A DNA stretch of 64,000 nt, taken from Streptomyces sp. GESEQ-35. Lineage in GTDB: Bacteria > Actinomycetota > Actinomycetes > Streptomycetales > Streptomycetaceae. Below the pieces are notes generated by a model that was given only the letters and a program-made list of their open reading frames with translations, was not told the DNA's origin and made no database searches. The position numbers and the translations under genes were made by a program. How positions within the stretch are numbered: position 1 is the stretch's first letter; every line of letters starts with the position of its first letter. Positions 8,840 to 16,200 of this stretch are shown piece after piece. The DNA lies in assembly GCF_017948485.1 (NCBI RefSeq), contig NZ_JAFFSX010000001.1, positions 558,001 through 622,000 on the forward strand, written 5' to 3'.

Positions 8840-8939
8840 ACAGCCCGGCCGTGCTGGCCCGTTCACCGGCGCTGCACAGCACTTCAGGTGTCCTGCACCG
8901 GCGCCTGCACTCACAGTCACCTCCTCCAGGGACCGCACC

Positions 8940-9716
8940 ATGACACCTGCAACCGCATCCGCCGCAACATCCGAATCCACCGAGTTCGCTGGGAAGATCG
9001 CCCTCGTCACTGGAGCCGCGCGAGGGGTGGGCCGGGAGGCCGTGGCGCTCCTCCACGCCCGCGGCGCCCGGGTCGTCGCCCTCGATCTCCGCCCCGACGT
9101 CACGAACCTGGCGGAGGAGTTTCCCGGCGTCGTCGCGACAAACGGTGACATCACCCAGGAGGAGACCGCCCACCGCGCGGTGGCAAGGGCCCTGGACGCC
9201 TTCGGCGGGCTGGACATCCTCGTGAACAATGCCGGGCGCACCCAGAACAAGCCCGTCACCGAAACCACGGCCGAGGACTGGGACACCGTGATGGCGGTCA
9301 ACGCCCGCGGCTCCTTCTTCTGCGCCCGCGAGGCATTCCGGGCCATGAAGAGCCGCGCCGGCGGCGCCATCGTCAGCACCGGCTCGTACGCCTCCACCGT
9401 CGCCCTGCCCGAAGGCGTCGCCTACAGTGCGTCGAAGGGCGCTCTGGCCCAACTGACCAAGGTGCTCGCCGTCGAGGGCGGCCCGCTGGGCATCCGCGCC
9501 AACCTCGTGGCCGCGGGCGTCATCGAGACGGACTTCCTCGACACGATCCGCCCCGACAGCCGCGCCTACCTGGCGTCCTTCGCCGCCGCGCAGCCACTGG
9601 GACGTGTGGCGCAGCCCGAGGAGATCGCCGAGGTCCTGTGCTTCCTCGTCTCGCCCCGCTCCAGTTTCGTCACGGGAGCCGTGGTCGCCGCTGACGGCGG
9701 TTTCACCGCGATCTAA
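8940..9716 (+). CDS. Short-chain dehydrogenase/reductase (SDR)
   Basis: A 258-residue classical SDR that starts 100 bases after the previous SDR gene and is likely co-transcribed with it. The cofactor motif is LVTGAARGVGREA (TGxxxGxG). NNAG appears in DILVNNAGRTQNKP, and the catalytic residues lie in STGSYAS (Ser) and YSASKGA (YxxxK). The C-terminus carries SFVTGAVVAADGGFTAI. Two adjacent SDRs may act as a pair on one substrate, but nothing in the sequence identifies it. Confidence 0.92.
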   Translation: MTPATASAATSESTEFAGKIALVTGAARGVGREAVALLHARGARVVALDLRPDVTNLAEEFPGVVATNGDITQEETAHRAVARALDAFGGLDILVNNAGRTQNKPVTETTAEDWDTVMAVNARGSFFCAREAFRAMKSRAGGAIVSTGSYASTVALPEGVAYSASKGALAQLTKVLAVEGGPLGIRANLVAAGVIETDFLDTIRPDSRAYLASFAAAQPLGRVAQPEEIAEVLCFLVSPRSSFVTGAVVAADGGFTAI

Positions 9717-9801
9717 CGATGCATCAGGCAGCACATATCTGGCGACCACGGCCCGCAGGCCCTGGTCGTCGGCACCTTCCACCGGATGACGTAACCGGGC
9801 G

Positions 9802-10723
9802 GTGCCCGAGTCGCGCAGCGGCATAGTCAGGCATGTCGCTGCGGAGATGGGCATCTCCCGCCCCACAGCCCACAAGTGGATCCGACGCCGGCGGGCCGAG
9901 GGCGAAAGCGGACTCCACGACCGCTCCAGCCGCCCACGCACGACACCACACCGAACCACTGCCGCAACCGAAGCCCGTGTCTGCCGGCTGCGGCAGAGCC
10001 GCAAGCTCGGGCCCGCACGCCTCGGGCCCATCCTCGGTCTGCCCGCGTCGACTGTGCACCGCATACTCACTCGCCACGGCCTGAACCGCCCGGCCTTCCT
10101 GGACCGGCCCACCGGCCAGGTCATCCGCCGCCACGAACGCCACCGGCCCGGCGAACTCATCCACGTGGACGTCAAGAAGCTCGGCCGGATCCCCGACGGC
10201 GGCGGCCACAAGGCACTGGCCCGCCAGTGCCTTGTGGCCGCCGCGCAGGCCGCGCCACCCGCAACCGCATGGGCTTCGACTACATCCACTCCGCCGTCGA
10301 CGACCACAGCCGCCCGGCCCACAGCGAGATCCACCCGGACGAGAAGGCCGCGACCTGCGCAGACTTCCTGCATCGGGCCGCTGTCTTCTTCACCGCCTGT
10401 GGCGTCGGCCGCATCGAGCGGGTCCTGACCGACAACGCCTGGCCCTACCGCAAGAGCTTCGCCTGGCGCCAAGCCCTGGCCGACCTCGGCGCGACCGGCA
10501 AACTCACCCGCGCCTACCGGCCACAGACCAACGGCAAGGTCGAACGCTTCAACCGCACCCTGCTCGACGAATGGGCCTCCTGCGGCCCTACACCAGCAAC
10601 ACCGAACGCACCGACGCCCTGGCAGGCTTCCTCCACACCTACAACCACCACCGCTGCCACACCGCACTCGAAGGCAAGCCACCCATCAGCCGCGTGAACA
10701 ACCTTGCGGGTCAATACACCTAG
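9802..10723 (+). pseudogene. IS481-type transposase, 5'-truncated and disrupted by two frameshifts
   Basis: The reading passes through three frames. Codons from 9802 encode the HTH (HVAAEMGISRPTAHKW), GLHDRSSRP and LGPARLGPILGLPAST, and reach DGGGHKALARQ near 10227. The rve domain then continues two frames over (FDYIHSAVDDHSR, VLTDNAWPYR, YRPQTNGKVERFNRTLLDEW) to about 10577. The end (RPYTSNTERTDALAGFLHTY to LAGQYT, stop at 10721-10723) is in the third frame. The first shift is a 17-base insertion that copies neighbouring sequence in reverse complement. The second looks like loss of one base near 10578. About 20 N-terminal codons are missing. IS481 transposases are normally single open frames, so this copy is dead. 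No terminal repeats were found. Confidence 0.88.
10199..10244. repeat. Perfect 22-bp inverted repeat inside the IS481 transposase
   Basis: Bases 10199-10220 are the exact reverse complement of 10223-10244, leaving a two-base CC centre. The inner part (CTGGCCCGCCAG) fits the normal coding sequence. The outer 17 bases of the right arm (10228-10244) interrupt the conserved reading and shift the frame by two. The pattern matches extension of a small native quasi-palindrome by snap-back copying of the left arm. Confidence 0.85.
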
Positions 10724-12438
10724 GGCCTGGTGAACATGGGCGACCGGGCAGGCTCAGGGCGGTGCACACCCCGCGGCCGATACCCCAGCCGGTCCGCCAC
10801 TCCCGCCAGATCGGCCAGCAGCCAGACGATGGCCAGCCACATTTCGGTGCCCTGGAGCCCCGGCTCCCGGCCGGGACCTGAGCCGCCCTCTCCCGCCGGG
10901 CCGAAGCCGAAACCGGCCCCGTCACGCCAACTCCCCAGCGCCGACGCCAACTGCTCCCCCGCCCAGGCCCGCACCTCACCCTCCCGATGACGGGTCTGAC
11001 GTCCCGCAAGCCACAACGGATGCGCCACGTCCAGCACATTGCATGCGTTCTGACGGCCCGCCGAGAACCACCGCGGATCACGAGCATGGGCCAGCACGGT
11101 GTCCACCACCCGCTCCGCATACGGCACCGGAAGCCCGAACTGCGCGAACGAGCCACGGGTCAGCCGGTAGTAGCCGTTGACCAGTTGAAGCCGGCCCTCG
11201 GCCGGCGAGGCCGCCGCGCCCCACATGCCCGTCCACGGATCCACCCGCGTACCCAGCCAGCCGAACAGCGCCTCCAGGGCACCCGAACTGCCAGAGGCCT
11301 CACCCCCGAGCTCAAGGTTGCGATACGCACCAGTCGCCCAGCAGTCCACCCACGCACCCGCCGACCACGCACCCGTCCGCCAAGGCAACGCCTCCAGCCG
11401 CGCGACGAGCTGACCAGCCGTCATGCGGTCCACGACCTGCACCGGGTGGGCGAACCGGGATCCCAGCAACTCCAGCGCACAGCCCACCGACAGCACGTGG
11501 TACTCGGCACCGCCGTCCTCGATCCACCCGTCGCCGGCCGGCGCGGGCAGCAGGCCCGGGCCACCTCCGGGGGCGAGCTCAGGCACCAGCCCGCTCTCCG
11601 GATCCTGTAGCGCACGCAGCCGCTCGGCATGATCGGCGGCGGCCAGCTGCTCCGGCGGCGCGCCCAGCAGCAGATCGGCGATCTCCACGGCATCACAGTG
11701 GGCGCGTACCGTCGCCGACCCGCCCGGCCGATCGCTGTAGCGGCCGGTGCCGTCGCTCCAGCAACGAGCCAGCACATCGGCGGCCTGCGCCCGCGCGCGC
11801 TCGGCGAACCGGGCCACGGCATCGCCCAGGTCACCTTCCGGCGTGCCCGCCTCTGAGCCGCCGCGTCCGCGACGATCACGCAGCGGGCGGGCCGGGTTGC
11901 CGGCGGCGATCGTCCACGGTGCCAGGTCCTTCGTGACGACCGCACCCGCGCCCACCACGCAGTGATCGCCGATCGTCACCCCGTCCAGGACGACGACGTT
12001 CGAGCCGATCCACACGTCATCCCCGACGACGATGCCCTTGCTGGTGAGCGGCTGCCGGTGCACGGGCCGGTCCGGGGCGAACCCATGGTTGAAGCCGAGA
12101 AGAGAAGCGTGCGCTCCGATACGCACCCCGTCCCCGAGCGTCACCCGTCCCCGCACCGTCGCATAAGGGTTGACCGAACAGTCGCGCCCGGCCCGCACCT
12201 CACCGGTGACGTAGGCATACCCCGCGATGTAGGAATCGGCGCCCAGACACAGCACATCAGCGAACACGGCAGCAGCCGAAGAGACGTAGCACCGCGGCCC
12301 GAAGCCGGCACCGGCCTCGGCCGTCAAACGCTTCTGGTACGCCACCTGCGTCTCGCGCTGCGCGGGAGAGGCCCGCTGCACGAAATCCCAGGGGCAGTAG
12401 TCGAAATAAGAGTCCGCGACGACACCTTCCGAATTCAC
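10720..12438 (-). CDS. Left-handed beta-helix acetyltransferase fused to a large unknown helical domain
   Basis: A 572-residue protein. Residues 50-185 are a hexapeptide-repeat acetyltransferase of the maltose/chloramphenicol acetyltransferase type (VRGRVTLGDGVRIGAHASLLG, then GIVVGDDVWIGSNVVVLDGVTIGDHCVVGAGAVVTKD and the PWTIAAGNPARPL ending), with the active-site His probably in GFNHGF. Stand-alone enzymes stop near residue 190. Here about 380 more residues follow, rich in Trp, Leu and Ala, with helical-repeat character (YHVLSVGCALELLGSRF, QNACNVLDVAHPLWLAGRQT, EMWLAIVWLLADL), suggestive of an alpha/alpha toroid. Its role is unknown to me. The stop overlaps the transposase remnant. A LacI-type site lies just upstream at 12452. 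Confidence 0.8.
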   Translation of the reverse strand: MNSEGVVADSYFDYCPWDFVQRASPAQRETQVAYQKRLTAEAGAGFGPRCYVSSAAAVFADVLCLGADSYIAGYAYVTGEVRAGRDCSVNPYATVRGRVTLGDGVRIGAHASLLGFNHGFAPDRPVHRQPLTSKGIVVGDDVWIGSNVVVLDGVTIGDHCVVGAGAVVTKDLAPWTIAAGNPARPLRDRRGRGGSEAGTPEGDLGDAVARFAERARAQAADVLARCWSDGTGRYSDRPGGSATVRAHCDAVEIADLLLGAPPEQLAAADHAERLRALQDPESGLVPELAPGGGPGLLPAPAGDGWIEDGGAEYHVLSVGCALELLGSRFAHPVQVVDRMTAGQLVARLEALPWRTGAWSAGAWVDCWATGAYRNLELGGEASGSSGALEALFGWLGTRVDPWTGMWGAAASPAEGRLQLVNGYYRLTRGSFAQFGLPVPYAERVVDTVLAHARDPRWFSAGRQNACNVLDVAHPLWLAGRQTRHREGEVRAWAGEQLASALGSWRDGAGFGFGPAGEGGSGPGREPGLQGTEMWLAIVWLLADLAGVADRLGYRPRGVHRPEPARSPMFTRP

Positions 12439-12451
12439 GCCCGCAAGCCTA

Positions 12452-12463
12452 GAGAGCGCTTAC
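12452..12463. promoter_or_regulatory. LacI-type operator-like site
   Basis: GAGAGCGCTTAC lies between the divergent acetyltransferase-fusion and HAD genes and differs at two positions from the perfect operator GTGAGCGCTCAC at 25873-25884. The central AGCGCT is typical of LacI-family sites. It may be a second target of the LacI regulator encoded at 24743-25744, or a target of another family member. Confidence 0.4.
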
Positions 12464-12528
12464 TATCGAGACAATCCCCACTCCGGCCTTGCCGCTCACA
12501 CCCCAGATTCGTCCAGGAGACCTCTCCC

Positions 12529-13224
12529 ATGTCAGAGCCTGAGATCGACGCCATCGTGTTCGACGTGCTGGGGACACTGGTCGATGAACCCGCCGGCATC
12601 CGCGCGGGCATTCGTGAACTCGACCCGTCGCTCGACCCTTCCAGGATCGACCAGCTTCTGTTGCTGTGGCAGCAGCATGTCGACCGCGAACAGCGTCGTA
12701 TCGTCGACGGCAGCAGGCCGTTCCTCGTCGGCGACGCCCTCGATCGGGAGGCTGCCCAGCTCGTTGCCGACGCCGCCGGAGTCGACGATTCGACCGCCGT
12801 GGCGGCACTGGCTCTGTCAGGTCGCCGGCTTCCGCCGTGGTCCGACACCGTGGCAGGGCTCGCCCGACTCGCCGAACGGTTCCCGCTGATCGGGCTCTCC
12901 AACGCGAGCCGGACGGCGCTGCTGGGACTCAACGCCCACGCCGGAATGCGCTGGCACCAGGCCCTGTCCGCGGAGGACGCCCAGACCTACAAGCCGGACC
13001 CGGCGGTCTACCAGCTGGCCGTCACCGTCTCCGGACGTCCGCCGGAGCGGCTGCTGATGGTCGCCGCCCACGCCTGGGACCTGCGCGGAGCACAGCGCCT
13101 CGGCCTGCGGACCGCCTACGTCGCCCGTTCCGTCGGCGACCCGCCCACCTCCTCGGACCGGTTCGACCTGCACGCCGCCGACCTCGCAGACCTGGCCGAC
13201 CAACTCGACAAGGCCGATGCCTGA
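12529..13224 (+). CDS. HAD superfamily hydrolase, L-2-haloacid dehalogenase type
   Basis: A 231-residue protein. The ATG at 12529 has CAGGAG upstream and leads straight into motif I (IVFDVLGTLVDEP, with the nucleophile Asp at about residue 10). Motif II is LSNAS, the motif III Lys lies in YKPDPAVYQLA, and the acidic motif IV region is AAHAWDLRGAQRLGL, the arrangement of type II haloacid dehalogenases. The cap domain lies between motifs I and II. Family members hydrolyse 2-haloalkanoates or phosphate esters; the true substrate is not clear. The neighbours give no pathway context. Confidence 0.88.
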   Translation: MSEPEIDAIVFDVLGTLVDEPAGIRAGIRELDPSLDPSRIDQLLLLWQQHVDREQRRIVDGSRPFLVGDALDREAAQLVADAAGVDDSTAVAALALSGRRLPPWSDTVAGLARLAERFPLIGLSNASRTALLGLNAHAGMRWHQALSAEDAQTYKPDPAVYQLAVTVSGRPPERLLMVAAHAWDLRGAQRLGLRTAYVARSVGDPPTSSDRFDLHAADLADLADQLDKADA

Positions 13225-13284
13225 CCCGGACCACAGGGCCGGGCGGCGGCACGGGTGTCGCGTGGACGCTGGCATAGTGCCCGC

Positions 13285-14754
13285 ATGCTCGTACGGATAC
13301 CGTTCACCAGACGTCCGGCCGCTCTGGCGGCCGGCCTCGCCGCCGTCCTCGGCCTGCTCTCATCGCCCGCCGAGGCAGATGGGTCCGGCAAGGTGGCGTT
13401 GCGGCTCGAAGCCCCGGCAACTTTCCTGATGTACCACGCCGACGAAGGCGCCGAAGCCGCGAACAGCGACTTCGTCGTCCCCGTCGCCGTGGTGCGCAGC
13501 GACGGCGGCCCCGCCCGCAACGTCAAGGTGGTCGTGGACACGTCGGGCCTGACCGGCGTCGCCACGGCGGGCAAGGGCGGTCACGGCAATTGCACCGGCA
13601 AGAGCGTCCAGTTCACCTGTGTATACGGCGACGTGCAGAACGGCGGCGGGGAGGCCAACGCGCCCTTCACCCTGCACGGCGTGGACGGTGTCGAGCCGGG
13701 CGACAGCGGGACGGTGACCTACACCGTCACGGCCGACAACGCGGCCACCGTCACCGGCACCACCCGTATGACGGTGGGCGGCCCCACGCTGCACACGCCC
13801 AAGAAGACGGAGACGGTGAAGGGAGTCGATCCGGGAGCCTCCGTGCCATTGACCCCACGGTTCGCCAACCTCGGCCGCTTCACCTCCGAGCGGGGCGTGG
13901 CCCTGCATGTCACCGCGTGGGACGGTCTACGGCTGACGTCGCGCCCCGAGAACTGCTGGTTCAACTCCGAGGCCACTACGGCGTGGTGCGGGTTCAGCCC
14001 GAAGGCCGCACCGCACACCGCGTACGCCACCAGCTCCCCGATCACTTACACGGCCGGCCCCGGACAGCTGGCGGGCACGCTCTCCTACACCTGGTCGTCC
14101 GAGCCCGAGCGCCCAGACGACCTCACCGTGCGCGGCACGGACGCCCCGCTGGCCCTGAAAGAACTGGCGGGGGCGGCCGCCCGCGGCCTCACGGGCGGCA
14201 CCGGCAACGTGAGCGTCGAGACCACCGTGCAGGCCGACTATGAGCCGGTGACGGCGAGCGTCCGTGGCCGGGTCGGTGACACGGTGAAGGTACGGCTCGG
14301 ACTGCGCGACCTCGGACCCGGGCGGCTGGCATCCAGCGAGTCGATGGGCGGCTTCGAGGTGGTCCCGCCCGAGGGGACCACGGTCACCTCCATTCCGTAC
14401 GTCTTCGAGGGCGACGGGAGCAAGTGGGCGTGTGAGCGGCCGGAGAGGCCCGGTGGGACGTTCGTCTGCGACATCGGCCACGACCCCTTCTCCGAGGTGA
14501 GGCACGAGGGGGGTACGACCGCCATCGCGTTCCACATCCGCATCGACCGCCAGGTCTCCGGCGCGCAGGGCACCATCCGCACCTACAACCCGTTCGACCG
14601 CAGCCCGGGCAACGACACCGCAGCCATCCCGCTGGACGCGTCACCCGCGCCGCTGTACCGGCGCCACCCGGTCCCTCTCCTCCTGGGGGTCTTGGTGGCC
14701 GCGACGTTGGCGGTGGTGCTGTACCGGCGGCGGCGCGGCACCCGGTCACGCTGA
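13285..14754 (+). CDS. Secreted, membrane-anchored surface protein of unknown function
   Basis: A 489-residue protein from the ATG at 13285. It has a signal peptide (MLVRIPFTRRPAALAAGLAA then VLGLLSSPAEA), a long beta-rich extracellular region with DUF11/CARDB-like repeats (VTYTVTADNAATVTG, VGDTVKVRLGLRDLGPG) and a C-terminal anchor (HPVPLLLGVLVAATLAVVLY followed by RRRRG). Three cysteine pairs could stabilise the repeats (for example CTGKSVQFTC and CWFNSEATTAWC). There is no Shine-Dalgarno sequence. CATAGT lies at 13274-13279, close before the ATG, so the message may be leaderless. Function unknown. Confidence 0.75.
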   Translation: MLVRIPFTRRPAALAAGLAAVLGLLSSPAEADGSGKVALRLEAPATFLMYHADEGAEAANSDFVVPVAVVRSDGGPARNVKVVVDTSGLTGVATAGKGGHGNCTGKSVQFTCVYGDVQNGGGEANAPFTLHGVDGVEPGDSGTVTYTVTADNAATVTGTTRMTVGGPTLHTPKKTETVKGVDPGASVPLTPRFANLGRFTSERGVALHVTAWDGLRLTSRPENCWFNSEATTAWCGFSPKAAPHTAYATSSPITYTAGPGQLAGTLSYTWSSEPERPDDLTVRGTDAPLALKELAGAAARGLTGGTGNVSVETTVQADYEPVTASVRGRVGDTVKVRLGLRDLGPGRLASSESMGGFEVVPPEGTTVTSIPYVFEGDGSKWACERPERPGGTFVCDIGHDPFSEVRHEGGTTAIAFHIRIDRQVSGAQGTIRTYNPFDRSPGNDTAAIPLDASPAPLYRRHPVPLLLGVLVAATLAVVLYRRRRGTRSR

Positions 14755-14807
14755 ATCAGAGGCCGGACCAGCGGACCCCGGGGGACACTCATGAATGGGT
14801 CGGCACG

Positions 14808-14969
14808 ATGGCCTTCGCCGCCGGACTGGTCTACGCGACGCTCACCCTGGTCTCCAGTGGGCTGGAAGCCGCCGCGATCCTCAGCTACTGGATGCTCGCC
14901 CTGGGCATCTCCACCTACCGCAGCGCGACACGACGCGCGCCCGCCGGCTCACCGGTGCTACAGCACTGA
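14808..14969 (+). pseudogene. Possible remnant of a small membrane protein
   Basis: The frame MAFAAGLVYATLTLVSSGLE, continuing with AAAILSYWMLALGISTY to a stop at 14967-14969, has two hydrophobic segments and a basic Arg-rich tail, as in the end of an integral membrane protein. The frame runs back without a good start or ribosome binding site. It could be a tiny two-helix protein of 53 residues or the 3' end of a deleted gene. It is the only candidate in the 294-base gap between the surface protein gene and the kinase gene. Confidence 0.3.
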
Positions 14970-15048
14970 CGCCGCCTGCCGGTTGTCGTTTTCCCCGGAC
15001 ATGGCCCCAGACTGAATCCGGACGACGACCCACCGGAGGTGCTGGAGA

Positions 15049-15978
15049 GTGGAGCCGGCAGTGAAGCGACGCCAGGTAGGCCTGTTCGTCGGCTTGTCCA
15101 CTCTGGACGTCATCCAGCTCGTGGACCATGTGCCGGGTTCCAACGAGAAGCTGACGGCTCGTGAGCAAGTTGTCGCTGCGGGCGGTCCCGCGGCGAACGC
15201 GGCCGCGACGTTCTCGTATCTGGGTGGCGCGGCCAGGCTGCTCACCGCGATCGGCTCCCATCCGCTGGGACATGCGGTCACAGCGGACCTGAACCGGCTG
15301 GGCGTGACCGTGACGGACCTGGCAGCCCCGTCGCTCGACCCGCCCGCCGTGTCCTCCATCCTCGTGACCGCTTCCAGCGGGGAACGCGCTGTCGCCTCGA
15401 CCAATGCGACAGGGGTCCGGCTCGTCCCGCCCGACGGTCTCGACGAGTTGGTGTCAGCCTGCGACATCGTCGAACTCGACGGCCACCACATGGAGTTGGC
15501 CCTCGCCGCCGCCCACGCCGCACGAGCTGTCGGTCGGCCGACCCTCCTCGACGGCGGCAGTTGGAAGCCCGGCATGCGGAGCCTGCTGCCGTCGATCGAC
15601 GTGGCCGTCTGCTCGGACGACTTCCACCCACCCGGCACGCACACACCCACCGACACCCTGAAGTTCCTGCGAGAGCACGGGGTTACCTGGTCGGCGGTCA
15701 GCCGGGGAGGGCAGTCGATCGTCTGGGCGGGCCCCGACGGCAGCGGCACAGTGGACGTGCCTCCCGTCCGGGTGGCGGACACACTGGGAGCCGGTGACGT
15801 CCTGCACGGAGCCCTCACCCACCACCTCGCGGTCCAGGGCCACTTGACGCCGCAGGGGTTCGTCGAGGCACTGCACGGTGCGGCCGAGGTGGCGTCACAT
15901 GCGTGTGCCTCCTTCGGCACCCGAGCCTGGATGCAGAGAGAAGCCGAAGGCGCACAGATCGACCGGCCATCTCACTGA
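15049..15978 (+). CDS. PfkB family carbohydrate kinase
   Basis: A 309-residue protein starting at GTG 15049, nine bases after GGAGG (15035-15039). The N-terminal substrate-binding region has AAGGPAANAAATFSYLGGAA, and the C-terminal PfkB signature is VADTLGAGDVLHGAL, with the catalytic Asp and anion-hole Gly-Ala-Gly. ATP-dependent phosphorylation of a sugar or nucleoside is expected. The substrate (ribose, ketodeoxygluconate, fructose or adenosine type) is not certain. It precedes the glycan-degradation genes but is more than 200 bases away and may be independent. Confidence 0.9.
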   Translation: MEPAVKRRQVGLFVGLSTLDVIQLVDHVPGSNEKLTAREQVVAAGGPAANAAATFSYLGGAARLLTAIGSHPLGHAVTADLNRLGVTVTDLAAPSLDPPAVSSILVTASSGERAVASTNATGVRLVPPDGLDELVSACDIVELDGHHMELALAAAHAARAVGRPTLLDGGSWKPGMRSLLPSIDVAVCSDDFHPPGTHTPTDTLKFLREHGVTWSAVSRGGQSIVWAGPDGSGTVDVPPVRVADTLGAGDVLHGALTHHLAVQGHLTPQGFVEALHGAAEVASHACASFGTRAWMQREAEGAQIDRPSH

Positions 15979-16200
15979 GCCTCTGGATTCCGGGCTGTTG
16001 GACGCTCACACACCGGCGCGTTCGACCAGTCGGACATTGTTCGAAACCTCTTGACGCTGCACCACAACCCGGCTGACACTCTCGCAACACGACGTCACAC
16101 AGCCGAAACGAACAAGGCGCCCTGGCCGCAGCGCCCGTTCCCGGCTCGCTCCCCTTGCCTTCCCTTCCTCCGTCAGCCATGCCTCAGCAGGGAACACCAC
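15979..16200. promoter_or_regulatory. Promoter region of the GH43 gene
   Basis: A candidate promoter has TTGACG at 16051-16056 and GACACT at 16075-16080 (18-base spacing). Just upstream, GTTCGA at about 16019-16024 and GTTCGAAAC at about 16039-16047 are repeated and may be a regulator site. The GH43 message would then have a long leader of over 100 bases. These are pattern matches only. Confidence 0.35.

Noticed and set aside
9802..10723. Programmed frameshifting in the transposase
   Set aside because: IS481 transposases are normally made from a single frame. There is no slippery heptamer at the junctions, and the first shift coincides exactly with a templated insertion.
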